From contig CALMFJ010000087.1 in NCBI GenBank assembly GCA_937862865.1, forward strand, positions 1 through 41,690: 41,690 bases of DNA, read 5' to 3'. Source of the stretch: an uncultured Pseudomonadota bacterium. Its GTDB lineage: Bacteria; Desulfobacterota; Syntrophorhabdia; Syntrophorhabdales; Syntrophorhabdaceae. A model generated the notes under the pieces. That model did no database searches and was not told the DNA's origin. It saw nothing but the letters and a program-made list of their open reading frames with translations. Shown here piece by piece: positions 1 to 7,813 of this stretch (within the stretch, counting starts at the first letter, position 1; each line of letters begins with the position of its first letter). Position numbers and translations under genes: made by a program.

Positions 1-1857
1 TTCCACATCCAGCCCCTGGCTTGCCAGCACTTCGTCCGTTTCGCCTGAGGCGCCGTAGCTTGTTGCGCCGAAGGACAAAAATTTGCCCTTGAACCCTGCT
101 TTCAGGAGGCCGGCGGTGATTACGGGGACGATGCCGGTTTTCGCGTTGTGGTCTTCGTAGGTTGCAATCAAAGGCAGTGCGGCGAGTTTGCCGATTACCT
201 CCTCATCTATCTCGTCAACGCACGGCATATTGACGACCGCACATGCCTTTCCCTTTTCGGCAAGTTTCTCCCTGACCGCAAGGGCCTTCGAAACGAGGCC
301 GCCGTATGTGATAATGGCGCCGTCCGGTCCATCGGCCATGATGTCCATTTTGCCGTACCGGAAGGTGTAATCGCCGGCAAAATACGGCTGGTCTTTCTCT
401 TTGTATATGACGGGCCACCGGTTCCGGCCGGTCGCCACGAAGAAATTGCCTTTTGTTGCCGCTATGTAACGGATCACCCTGTCCGTCTGGTTCGGGTCGC
501 ACGGCACGATCACCGTTGCCCGGTACAGGCTCCGCACGAGGCCGATGTAATCGATGCACTGGTGGGTCTTGCCGTCAGGCCCAACGTCGAGGCCGACGTG
601 GGTGATAACGGTTTTGAGATTCGCATAGTTTATGTCATTGATGCGCTGCTGGTTGTATACTTCATCGATCCCGAACACACCGAAATCAGCAAAAAATGTC
701 AGTATCCCCCGGGTGGACATGGCCCCGGCGACCGTCGCCGTGTTATGCTCCTGGATGCCGCCCTGGAAAAAATTGTCGGGGTATGCCTTCGCAAAATCTG
801 CCGTTTTCACGGAACCTGCGAGGTCACAATCGAACGCAGCGACAGGGCGCCCGTTCGGTATGTTCCTGTCGCCAATATCCTTCAGGGCCTTGCCGAACGC
901 GGTGCGGTTATCGACCTTGTCCGATTCGTTGTAGGTAAAAGGCGCGCCGGCGTCTATCGCCTCGTCAAGGTCTTTGCTGTCAAGGCTGAACGTCCATTGC
1001 CCTTTTCTGAGTTCCCTGTAATATTCAAGTCTGTCCTCGAGGCCGAGGATGGCCATTGCCTCTTTGTATTCCGCCGCGTTGAGCGGGCTGCCGTGATATT
1101 TTTCCTTGTTTTCCATAAAGGGGACGCCGTTGCCCATGACCGTGTTCGCCACGATGCAGACCGGATTTTCCCTGTCATTCCTCGCGTCCCGCAGGGCGGA
1201 ATATACTTTCTGGTGATCGTGACCGTTTGCGACCTCGATGATGTCCCATCCGTCGGAAAGAAAATTCTCCACGATATTCTGCGGCATGATGAGATCGATG
1301 CTGCCGCTGATCTGGAGCCGGTTATAATCGATGAGGACCGTTATATTCGTCAGGCCGTATTTGCTCGCGAAACGGCGCGCCTCCGAGATCTGCCCTTTTT
1401 GCTGTTCGCCGTCGCCCATAAACACGTATATGTGGGACGAACTGGCGCGCAGCCGGGATGCCATGGCAAAACCCGCCCCTGCGGAGAGCCCCTGCCCCAG
1501 GTTGCCTGTCGACCACTTTATAAAGGGGATCCCTTTCACAACATGGCCTTCGAAAGGACTTCCCGATCTTCTGAAAAACGCCACGACCTCATCGACGGGC
1601 ATGTGGCCCAGGCGTGCAAGGCTGGCATAAGCGCCCGGTGAGGTGTGGCCATGGCTCACCACGATCTGGTCCGGGTCCTCGCCCGTGAGGTTCGCACAGG
1701 AAAAGACGGTGAGGTACATATCGAGGGATGACATCGACCCGCCCGGATGGCCCGTCCCGGAAAGGTGGGTCATCGTCAGAATATCGCCTTTCGCGAGGTG
1801 GGACAACGTCTTCAGGTCATCAATTTCTTTATCGGTCAGCTTTTCAGCGTCAAACAT
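1..1857 (-). CDS. tkt: Transketolase, 3' end beyond the window
   Basis: Thiamine-diphosphate enzyme moving two-carbon ketol units in the non-oxidative pentose phosphate pathway; cytoplasmic. I read 619 codons without a stop, so only the last part of the C-terminal domain lies outside the window. Visible motifs are GHPGGS (36-41), STGNLGQGLSAG (116-127), the ThDP/Mg site GDGEQQKG (148-155), and the pyrimidine-domain motif GGIQEHNTATVAG, whose Glu is the expected ThDP-activating residue. N-terminal and central halves are on one chain, unlike split archaeal-type transketolases. The ATG at 1857 is chosen because GGGAGG lies 8 nt upstream, inside the last codons of nth. Its ATG lies directly after the nth stop, so the two genes are surely co-transcribed. 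Confidence 0.93.
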   Translation of the reverse strand, partial: MFDAEKLTDKEIDDLKTLSHLAKGDILTMTHLSGTGHPGGSMSSLDMYLTVFSCANLTGEDPDQIVVSHGHTSPGAYASLARLGHMPVDEVVAFFRRSGSPFEGHVVKGIPFIKWSTGNLGQGLSAGAGFAMASRLRASSSHIYVFMGDGEQQKGQISEARRFASKYGLTNITVLIDYNRLQISGSIDLIMPQNIVENFLSDGWDIIEVANGHDHQKVYSALRDARNDRENPVCIVANTVMGNGVPFMENKEKYHGSPLNAAEYKEAMAILGLEDRLEYYRELRKGQWTFSLDSKDLDEAIDAGAPFTYNESDKVDNRTAFGKALKDIGDRNIPNGRPVAAFDCDLAGSVKTADFAKAYPDNFFQGGIQEHNTATVAGAMSTRGILTFFADFGVFGIDEVYNQQRINDINYANLKTVITHVGLDVGPDGKTHQCIDYIGLVRSLYRATVIVPCDPNQTDRVIRYIAATKGNFFVATGRNRWPVIYKEKDQPYFAGDYTFRYGKMDIMADGPDGAIITYGGLVSKALAVREKLAEKGKACAVVNMPCVDEIDEEVIGKLAALPLIATYEDHNAKTGIVPVITAGLLKAGFKGKFLSFGATSYGASGETDEVLASQGLDVE

Positions 1858-1858
1858 T

Positions 1859-2491
1859 TCACGTGCCTCCCATGGAGTAATAATCACAGCCTTCGCGCAA
1901 GAGACAGCGCGGACAGTCTGGTTTTTTCGCGGTGCAGATATATCGCCCGTGGAGTATCATGAGGAGCGAAAACGGCATCCAGGATTCCATCGGGACGGCC
2001 GACCGGAGATCTGTCTCGATCTTCTCCGGCCCCCTGTTCGCCGTCAGCCCGATCCGTCCCGACACCCGCGCGACATGGGTATCCACTATGATGCCCGGTT
2101 TTTTATACGCGAGGCCGACAATCATATTGGCCGATTTGCGGCCGATCCCTTTTACCGTGGCAAAGGTATCGATATCATCGGGCACGGCGCCATCGAATTT
2201 TTGCAGGAGTTCGGCGGCTATGCTCTTGATCGCTTTGGCCTTGTTGCGGTAAAAACCGGTCGGGCGTATATCCTCCTCAAGTTCAGCGCCGGGCGCTTTC
2301 ACATAATCCTCAGCCGTCCTGTATTTTTTGAACAGCCCTTTCGTCACCGCGTTGACCCGTTCATCGGTGCACTGCGCAGACAGGACGGTCGCTATGACAA
2401 GTTCGAGAGCGTTCGTATAGGACAGCTCCACCCGGGGCTCGCCATGCATCTGATGAAGCTTTCTCAAGATCGAGGCGATATCTTTCTTCAT
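1859..2491 (-). CDS. nth: Endonuclease III (DNA glycosylase/AP lyase)
   Basis: Base-excision repair enzyme removing oxidised pyrimidines and cutting the abasic site. With the start at 2491 the product is 210 residues, the normal family length. The helix-hairpin-helix is GIGRKSAN with catalytic Lys119, followed by catalytic Asp137 in VDTH. The C-terminal [4Fe-4S] loop has Cys186, Cys193, Cys196 and Cys202 in the standard C-x6-C-x2-C-x5-C spacing. An in-frame upstream ATG at 2542 would add 17 residues with no family counterpart. Neither start has a good Shine-Dalgarno, so the start rests on family alignment. It is followed directly by transketolase. A heptamer repeat arm begins about 65 bp upstream. 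Confidence 0.93.
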   Translation of the reverse strand: MKKDIASILRKLHQMHGEPRVELSYTNALELVIATVLSAQCTDERVNAVTKGLFKKYRTAEDYVKAPGAELEEDIRPTGFYRNKAKAIKSIAAELLQKFDGAVPDDIDTFATVKGIGRKSANMIVGLAYKKPGIIVDTHVARVSGRIGLTANRGPEKIETDLRSAVPMESWMPFSLLMILHGRYICTAKKPDCPRCLLREGCDYYSMGGT

Positions 2492-2556
2492 AACGGACGA
2501 TAAGAATGTATTTTTATACCATTTGGCCGGGATGGTGTCCAAAAGAAAAAAGAGCG

Positions 2557-2704
2557 TTTCGCGTTTCGCGTTCTACGTTCCGCGTTTTTCAAAGCGTAAT
2601 CAATCCGTTGCGCAGCATTACCGCTATAGTGACAACGAGAAAAAGACGGGATAGCTGTCCCGGGATAATTGCTTAACGTAGAACGTAGAACGCGGAACGT
2701 AGAA
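2557..2704. repeat. Heptamer tandem array pair, inverted arms, between polX and nth
   Basis: Two short arrays of 7-bp units face each other. The left arm (2557-2584) is TTTCGCG, TTTCGCG, TTCTACG, TTCCGCG. The right arm (2677-2704) is CGTAGAA, CGTAGAA, CGCGGAA, CGTAGAA. Read on the same strand both use units of the form CGNNRAA, so the arms can pair. The right arm ends within 7 bp of the polX stop codon. The spacer holds a small palindrome around 2648-2665 and no gene. Confidence 0.8.
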
Positions 2705-2710
2705 CGGCTT

Positions 2711-4432
2711 CTACGGCCTTCGCCTCTCTTTCAGGATCTGCGTGATCTCCTCCACTCCGCGCGTATTCAGCACGTCCTTCTTTTCCTGCCAGCCTTTGCG
2801 GGCGACGCAGACACCGTAGAAAACCTCGGCGAGACCTGCCGCGCTGTGGGCATCGGGATTGATCGAGATGCGCACGCCCTTTGAGCGGGCGTAGGGCAGA
2901 TACCGCCAGTCGATATCGAGCCTGTACGGGCTGGCGTTGAGCTCGATCACTTTGTTGTGCCGCGCCGCCTCGTCGATGATGGCCCTCATATCGATATCGT
3001 AGCCTTCGCGTGACAAAAGAAGCCGGCCTGTCGGGTGGCCGAGCATGGTCATATACGGGTTGCCGATCGCTGTGATGATCCGTGCCATCTGCTCGTCCCT
3101 TGCAAGCCTGAAATTCGAATGGACCGAGGCGATGACGAAATCGAAGCCCTTCAGGACATCTTCGTCATAATCGAGGCTCCCGTCCGGCAGGATATCGCTT
3201 TCGATGCCTTTGAAGATGTGGAAATCAGGCCATTTCTCATTGAGCGAGTCGATGAGGTCCCATTGCCGCCTGACATCGTCCGGCTTCAGGCCGCCCGCAT
3301 AATAGGCGCTTTTGCTGTGGTCGGATATGCCGATGTACTTGAATCCCAGCTTCCTTGCGGCCCCGGCCATCTTTTCGACGGGGTCCGAACCGTCCGAGAA
3401 ATTCGTGTGCACGTGGAACACGCCCTGTACATCTTTTTCGCGGACAAGTACCGGGACCGTACGGGCTTCGGCCGCCTCGATCTCCCCCATATCCTCGCGC
3501 AGTTCGGGCGGGACGTATTGAAGGCCGAGCCTCTCATAGACCTCGGCCTCCGAATCGGCGGGAACAGGCGCGTCCCCCTGGAACAGCCCGTATTCGTTGA
3601 GCTTCATGTTCAATTTTCTGGCAATGCCTCTCAGGCGGACATTATGCTCCTTACTCCCTGTGAAATACATGAGCGCAAAGGGAAACTCATGAGGCTCGAC
3701 AATCCGCAGGTCGGCATCGACGCCCGAGATGAGCCGGACCGACGTCTTGGTCTCACCTGTGAGATATATCTCCTCTATGCCTGCAAGTGTCGTGAAAACG
3801 AGCGACAACGCATCCCGGTCAGTCCCGGCCGCGAGGATATCCATGTCGCGGATGACCTCTTTTCTCCTGCGGACGCTCCCGCATATTTCCACAGAACTGC
3901 CCGGCACTTTCTCCCTCAACGTATCCCGGATGCCCAGCGCCTGTGCGTAGACATCGGCGAACAGGTGCTCGCCCTTGTGCTGCTTCATGAACTCGATGCC
4001 CTTGAGGATCTTCTCCTGCGTCTTCTCGCCAAAGCCGTCAAGGTTGACAAGCCGGTTCTCCCGGCAGGCATACTCAAGTTCCCCGACATTTGTGATACCG
4101 AGGGCTTCAAAGAGGACCTTGATCTTTTTCGGTCCGAGATTCGGGACCTTCGTCAATTCAAGGAGCGATTCGGGCAGCTCCCTCTTCAGTTCCTCGTAGT
4201 ACTCTATTTTCCCCGTCCCAAGGTACTCCGTTATCTTTGCCGCGATCGCCTCCCCGATACCCCGTATCTCGCGCAGGCGCCCCTCTGCCGCGATCCGTTC
4301 AAGTTCGTCAAGGTTCTCGGTTAAGGCATGCGCCGCGTTCGCATACGCACGGACCTTGAACGCATTCTCCCCCTTGATCTCGAGAAGCCTCCCGATATCC
4401 TCAAGAATACTGACGATGTTCGTCGATGGCAT
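2711..4432 (-). CDS. polX: DNA polymerase X family protein with PHP domain
   Basis: Bacterial family X polymerase, expected to fill short gaps in DNA repair, with a PHP domain that gives 3'-5' exonuclease or AP-endonuclease activity in studied members. The product is 573 residues, the usual length. The N-terminus carries helix-hairpin-helix repeats (IRGIGEAIA near 57-64, VPNLGPKK near 96-103, LDGFGEKT near 131-138). The nucleotidyltransferase motif is GSVRRR (185-190) followed by DMD (196-198), with a later DAD near 239-241. The PHP metal motif HVHTNFSDGSD is at 340-350, followed by DHSKSAYYAGG. The start at 4432 has AGGA 8 nt upstream; a longer in-frame start adds 33 residues encoded by repeat-like DNA and is rejected. 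It probably forms a repair pair with nth downstream. Confidence 0.93.
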   Translation of the reverse strand: MPSTNIVSILEDIGRLLEIKGENAFKVRAYANAAHALTENLDELERIAAEGRLREIRGIGEAIAAKITEYLGTGKIEYYEELKRELPESLLELTKVPNLGPKKIKVLFEALGITNVGELEYACRENRLVNLDGFGEKTQEKILKGIEFMKQHKGEHLFADVYAQALGIRDTLREKVPGSSVEICGSVRRRKEVIRDMDILAAGTDRDALSLVFTTLAGIEEIYLTGETKTSVRLISGVDADLRIVEPHEFPFALMYFTGSKEHNVRLRGIARKLNMKLNEYGLFQGDAPVPADSEAEVYERLGLQYVPPELREDMGEIEAAEARTVPVLVREKDVQGVFHVHTNFSDGSDPVEKMAGAARKLGFKYIGISDHSKSAYYAGGLKPDDVRRQWDLIDSLNEKWPDFHIFKGIESDILPDGSLDYDEDVLKGFDFVIASVHSNFRLARDEQMARIITAIGNPYMTMLGHPTGRLLLSREGYDIDMRAIIDEAARHNKVIELNASPYRLDIDWRYLPYARSKGVRISINPDAHSAAGLAEVFYGVCVARKGWQEKKDVLNTRGVEEITQILKERRRP

Positions 4433-4483
4433 GACAATAATCCTAATGTCGAACGTGCGGCATGTCAACCGAATAGCAGCTAA

Positions 4484-4615
4484 AGGCGAACGGCGAACGG
4501 CGAACGGTAAAATCCTCAATTCATTACCCATTCAGAGGACTGAATATCCAACCCACCGGTTCGCCTTTTGCCGTTAGCCGTTTGCCGTTAGCCGTTTGCC
4601 GTTAGCCGTTTGCCG
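4484..4615. repeat. Heptamer tandem array pair, inverted arms, between polX and the zinc-finger gene
   Basis: The left arm (4484-4511) is four perfect-length units: AGGCGAA, CGGCGAA, CGGCGAA, CGGTAAA. The right arm (4560-4615) is eight units on the opposite strand: TTCGCCT then TTTGCCG alternating with TTAGCCG. The alternation of two unit variants in the right arm suggests expansion by 14-bp dimers. The arms are complementary with about one mismatch per unit. The array lies in the divergent intergenic region of polX and the gene at 4670. Confidence 0.85.
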
Positions 4616-4669
4616 GTTTTTCTTGCATTCCGGCGGGGGTTCGCGTATGATGCGGGTAAAGGAAAACCA

Positions 4670-4888
4670 ATGCCCGCAAAGAAAAAAACGCTCTATTATA
4701 CCGAACCGCTTTTCGAGGAATTCAAGAAGGACTACTGTTATGTCTGCGGAAAGCGCATAAAGGACAACGAAGGGCTCCACGTCGGCAACAAGATGTGGCG
4801 CCACAAAACATGCAAGCCCGGCAGTGCCCACTGGCTGCGCAGTTCCGTAGCCAAAGAGGAATCAACTCTACCCATTTTCAAGGCCTAA
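4670..4888 (+). CDS. Small zinc-finger-like protein, unknown function
   Basis: A 72-residue basic protein that I do not recognise by name. The ATG at 4670 follows AAAGGA at suitable spacing. The visible feature is a likely zinc site, CYVCGKR followed 18 residues after the second Cys by HKTC (C-x2-C-x18-H-x2-C). This is the layout of a treble-clef or zinc-ribbon knuckle. The N-terminus is Lys-rich. There is no signal peptide or membrane segment. It stands alone on the plus strand between two minus-strand genes and begins just beyond the long heptamer arm. A nucleic-acid-binding or chaperone-like role is possible but unproven. The cysteine/histidine pattern makes it a believable gene despite its size. 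Confidence 0.7.
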   Translation: MPAKKKTLYYTEPLFEEFKKDYCYVCGKRIKDNEGLHVGNKMWRHKTCKPGSAHWLRSSVAKEESTLPIFKA

Positions 4889-4931
4889 TCCCGGCCGCAT
4901 TACTTCGTATCGAAGAATAGACATAAAAAAA

Positions 4932-4965
4932 CCTTGGATCCCGGTGTCACGCACCGGGATGACGG
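4932..4965. repeat. REP-like palindromic element, copy A
   Basis: A 34-bp element with stem ATCCCGGTG (4938-4946), loop TCACG and stem CACCGGGAT (4952-4960), flanked by CCTTGG on the left and GACGG on the right. The same core and the same asymmetric flanks recur at 22207, 22289 and 41607, with a half copy at 13492. The flanks fix an orientation; this copy reads CCTTGG first. Confidence 0.8.
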
Positions 4966-5064
4966 GAATGGAGGGCCGTGACGGGGAACTGTCGAGGATT
5001 ACTGCAGGGCTGATTTCCTGCATCGGAGACCAAACGCGCCATAATAACGGCCTGGAGCAGGACG

Positions 5065-5093
5065 CTTTACGCTCTCGCACCTTACGCCTTACG
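5065..5093. repeat. Short heptamer array next to the hppA terminator
   Basis: Units CTTTACG, CTCTCGCA, CCTTACG, CCTTACG, 29 bp in all with one 8-bp unit. The reverse complement closely matches the array at 41533-41561, which also has three 7-bp units and one 8-bp unit. It lies directly beside the hppA terminator hairpin and about 100 bp from REP-like copy A. Confidence 0.65.
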
Positions 5094-5130
5094 AAAAAAA
5101 AGGCGCCTGATTAACAGGCGCCTTTTTTTG
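5094..5130 (-). terminator. Rho-independent terminator of hppA
   Basis: Perfect hairpin: AGGCGCCTG, loop ATTAA, CAGGCGCCT, extended by A/T pairs. Read on the minus strand it ends in eight T residues and starts 12 nt after the hppA stop codon. The symmetrical A and T tracts mean it could also stop plus-strand transcription coming from the gene at 4670. Confidence 0.93.
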
Positions 5131-5141
5131 TTAGCGTAGTG

Positions 5142-7580
5142 TTAATCCAGTTTCGTTTCGCCGATCCTCATGCTGTAGAAGGAGCGGTAGACGAAGATGA
5201 TGGCGACCACGAAGAAAATGCCGCCGATCACATATTTTACCGTCTGGCTCTGGATCGTGACCGCGATCTCTGTCGCGAGAAGGCCGAACAGCGTGGTGAA
5301 CTTGATGACCGGGTTCATGGAAACTGACGATGTATCCTTGAACGGGTCGCCGACGGTATCGCCGACTACGGCCGCTTCGTGAAGCGCCGTGCCCTTTTCT
5401 TTCAGGTCTACTTCGACAATCTTTTTCGCATTATCCCATGCGCCGCCGGCGTTTGCCATAAAGATGGCCTGGTACAGACCGAAGAAAGCGATCGCTACCA
5501 GGTAACCGATAAAGAAGTAGGGGTTGAAGAATGACAGTGCGAGGGCCATGAAGAAGACGACGATGAATATGTTCCACATGCCCTTCTGGGCGTACTGGGT
5601 ACAGATCTTGACGACTTCCTTGCTGTCCTCGATGGATGCCTCTTCTTTATCGAGGTTGATGTTCTGTTTGATGAAAACGACTGCGCGGTAAGCGCCTGTC
5701 GTAACGGCCTGGGTCGCTGCGCCGGTAAACCAATAGATGACAGCGCCGCCCATGAGCAGGCCCAGGATGATCGTAGGCTGAACAAGGCTCAAATGAGCGA
5801 TGACGTTTCCGAACATGTTCTCGAGCAGGATGATGATGCCGAAAACCATTGTCGTTGCGCCGACAACGGCCGTACCGATGAGGACCGGTTTGGCGGTTGC
5901 CTTAAACGTATTGCCTGCACCGTCGGCCTCTTCCAGGTAGTCTTTAGCGCCGTCAAAGTTGGGCTCGAAACCAAAGGTCGATTTAATATCGGCTGCGATA
6001 TCGGGGAGCGCCTCAATACGGGAAAGCTCATAGACCGACTGGGCATTGTCCGATACGGGGCCATAGCTGTCGACCGCGATCGTAACAGGGCCCATGCCGA
6101 GGAAGCCGAAAGCCACCAGGCCAAATGCGAAGACCGGTGCCGCAAATGCAAACTTGGCGGGCATAAGGGCGACAATAGAAGGATGCTGGGAGACAAGGTA
6201 TGCAATAAACATGAGAACAAGGATCACAAGGCCTTCCCAGAAAGCGGAGTAGTTACCGGCAACAAAACCGGAGAGAATGTCGAGCGATGCTCCGCCATGG
6301 CGGGCTGCTCCGACAACTTCCTGGACGTGCCGTGATTTTGTGCTGGTAAAAACCTTGGTAAATTCCGGGATCAGCGCGCCTGCGATGGTGCCGCAGGAGA
6401 TGATGATCGCGAGCGCCCACCAGAGGCCCGGATACTGCGACTGGCTGATGTCGCCGAGGAGCATATAGCTCGCCCAGAACGTAACGATAATCGCAACGAT
6501 AGAGGTTATCCATACAAGGTTCGTAAGGGGCTGCTCGAAATCAAATTTTTTCTTTGAGCCATAGACGGAAGAGGTGATACCTCTGTTGATGAAATAAGAA
6601 ACAAGTGAGGTAAGGATCATAAGGATACGCATTGCGAAGATCCAGATGATCAGAACGCCTGACATCATGGGGTTCGCGGCGAGGGCCAGGGCCAGGAAGG
6701 CAACAAGGGCAACACCGGTTACACCATATGTCTCAAAACCGTCTGCCGTAGGACCGACACTGTCGCCCGCGTTGTCACCGGTACAGTCGGCGATGACACC
6801 CGGGTTCTTCGGGTCGTCTTCAGGAAGATGGAAGACTATTTTCATCAGGTCCGAACCGATGTCGGCGATCTTCGTGAAGATACCGCCGGCGATCCTCAGT
6901 GCGCTGGCGCCGAGTGACTCGCCGATTGCAAAACCGATAAAGCTCGGTCCAACGAGATCTTTCGGAAGGAAAACAAGGATACAGATCATGAAGAAGAGCT
7001 CGACGCTGACGAGAAGAAGGCCGACGCTCATACCGGAGGTCAGGGGGATATTGACGACTTCAACCGGCCTGCCGCGCAATGACGCAAAAGCTGTCCGGGC
7101 GTTTGCCCAGGTATTGATCCTCATGCCGAACCATGCAACACCGTAGGAACCAAGGATGCCGAGGATGGAGCAGATGAGGATGATGACCATATTGCCGAAC
7201 GGAGCGTGGGAAAGGCCCATGAAGTAATACACCATACAGCATGCGATCAGGATCCAGAGAATGATGAGGAACTTGCCCTGCTGGCCGAGATAAGACTTAC
7301 AGGTTTCCCAGATAATGGCCGACACGTCAAGCATTGACTTGTGTGCGGGCATATTCTTGGTCTGGTTTGCCTGCAAAACGCTGAAGATCAGGCCCACAAT
7401 ACAGATAACGATCCCGAAATACATGATGCCGACGCCACTCACGGCGCTTCCGAACAGAGTAAATGACACTGTCGAAAGGTCCGGGAGAATGATGTCCGCT
7501 TCACCGGCGAATGCAGGCAGAGCGAGCAGCATAAACATAAATAACAATGATGCGGTGCTCAAAGCTTTTTTGATGCTCAT
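5142..7580 (-). CDS. hppA: Membrane-bound proton-translocating pyrophosphatase
   Basis: Integral membrane pump coupling PPi hydrolysis to ion export across the cytoplasmic membrane. The 812-residue product starts with a signal-like segment ending ALPAFAG and then about 16 hydrophobic helices. The PPi site follows the family plan: GGIFTKIADIGSDL, then PEDDPKNPG, then ADCTGDNAGDSVG and ADGFET, which keep the metal-binding Asp residues and the gate Asp/Glu pair. The K+-dependence position lies in GNTFK (556-560) and is Lys, which in known enzymes marks K+-independent pumps. Departures from the textbook sequence are GSDLMK in place of GADLVGK (one residue shorter), SVGPTADGF in place of CAGMAADLF, and GNTFK in place of GNTTK. 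It belongs to a divergent subgroup. A strong Shine-Dalgarno AAGGAGG precedes the ATG. The gene is a single transcription unit with its own promoter and terminator. Confidence 0.93.
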   Translation of the reverse strand: MSIKKALSTASLLFMFMLLALPAFAGEADIILPDLSTVSFTLFGSAVSGVGIMYFGIVICIVGLIFSVLQANQTKNMPAHKSMLDVSAIIWETCKSYLGQQGKFLIILWILIACCMVYYFMGLSHAPFGNMVIILICSILGILGSYGVAWFGMRINTWANARTAFASLRGRPVEVVNIPLTSGMSVGLLLVSVELFFMICILVFLPKDLVGPSFIGFAIGESLGASALRIAGGIFTKIADIGSDLMKIVFHLPEDDPKNPGVIADCTGDNAGDSVGPTADGFETYGVTGVALVAFLALALAANPMMSGVLIIWIFAMRILMILTSLVSYFINRGITSSVYGSKKKFDFEQPLTNLVWITSIVAIIVTFWASYMLLGDISQSQYPGLWWALAIIISCGTIAGALIPEFTKVFTSTKSRHVQEVVGAARHGGASLDILSGFVAGNYSAFWEGLVILVLMFIAYLVSQHPSIVALMPAKFAFAAPVFAFGLVAFGFLGMGPVTIAVDSYGPVSDNAQSVYELSRIEALPDIAADIKSTFGFEPNFDGAKDYLEEADGAGNTFKATAKPVLIGTAVVGATTMVFGIIILLENMFGNVIAHLSLVQPTIILGLLMGGAVIYWFTGAATQAVTTGAYRAVVFIKQNINLDKEEASIEDSKEVVKICTQYAQKGMWNIFIVVFFMALALSFFNPYFFIGYLVAIAFFGLYQAIFMANAGGAWDNAKKIVEVDLKEKGTALHEAAVVGDTVGDPFKDTSSVSMNPVIKFTTLFGLLATEIAVTIQSQTVKYVIGGIFFVVAIIFVYRSFYSMRIGETKLD

Positions 7581-7646
7581 CTATTACCTCCTTGAGAGAT
7601 GATAATGAATAACCATAATAACCCTGAAGTTGCGGATTGGCTCCCT

Positions 7647-7676
7647 ATTTTAAACATTTTCTTTTTCGAATGTCAA
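7647..7676 (-). promoter_or_regulatory. Sigma-70-type promoter of hppA
   Basis: On the minus strand TTGACA (7671-7676) is followed after 18 nt by TAAAAT (7647-7652), a perfect -35 and a 5/6 -10. Predicted initiation near 7640 gives a leader of about 60 nt ending in the hppA Shine-Dalgarno. No riboswitch-like fold is obvious in that leader. Confidence 0.72.
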
Positions 7677-7754
7677 CGAAACTTAGGAAAAAATTCACAA
7701 TATATTATTGCAGGGCGGCCATAGTCCCTAATTCTATTGAAAAACAGAGAGTTG

Positions 7755-7779
7755 GCCAAAAAATTACCTTGTTTTTGGC
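7755..7779 (-). terminator. Possible hairpin after amrS
   Basis: GCCAAAAA (7755-7762) and TTTTTGGC (7772-7779) can form an 8-bp stem with a 9-nt loop, about 35 nt after the amrS stop. The stem is A/T-rich and no long T tract follows it outside the stem. It may be a weak terminator of the lon-amrS transcript or chance pairing. Confidence 0.3.
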
Positions 7780-7813
7780 TTCCCGTTAATTGCCTATGTT
7801 ATCAGAAAATCAA

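Noticed and set aside
148-1641. A 497-codon open frame on the plus strand across the transketolase gene
   Set aside because: It is the antisense frame of a clear transketolase with intact motifs. The plus-strand product has no recognisable motif and no Shine-Dalgarno. The same applies to long plus-strand frames at 3035-4324, 9431-11032, 23750-24766 and 38191-39360.
7581-7640. Riboswitch in the hppA leader
   Set aside because: The leader is only about 60 nt, A/T-rich, and I could find no stable multi-stem fold or known motif.
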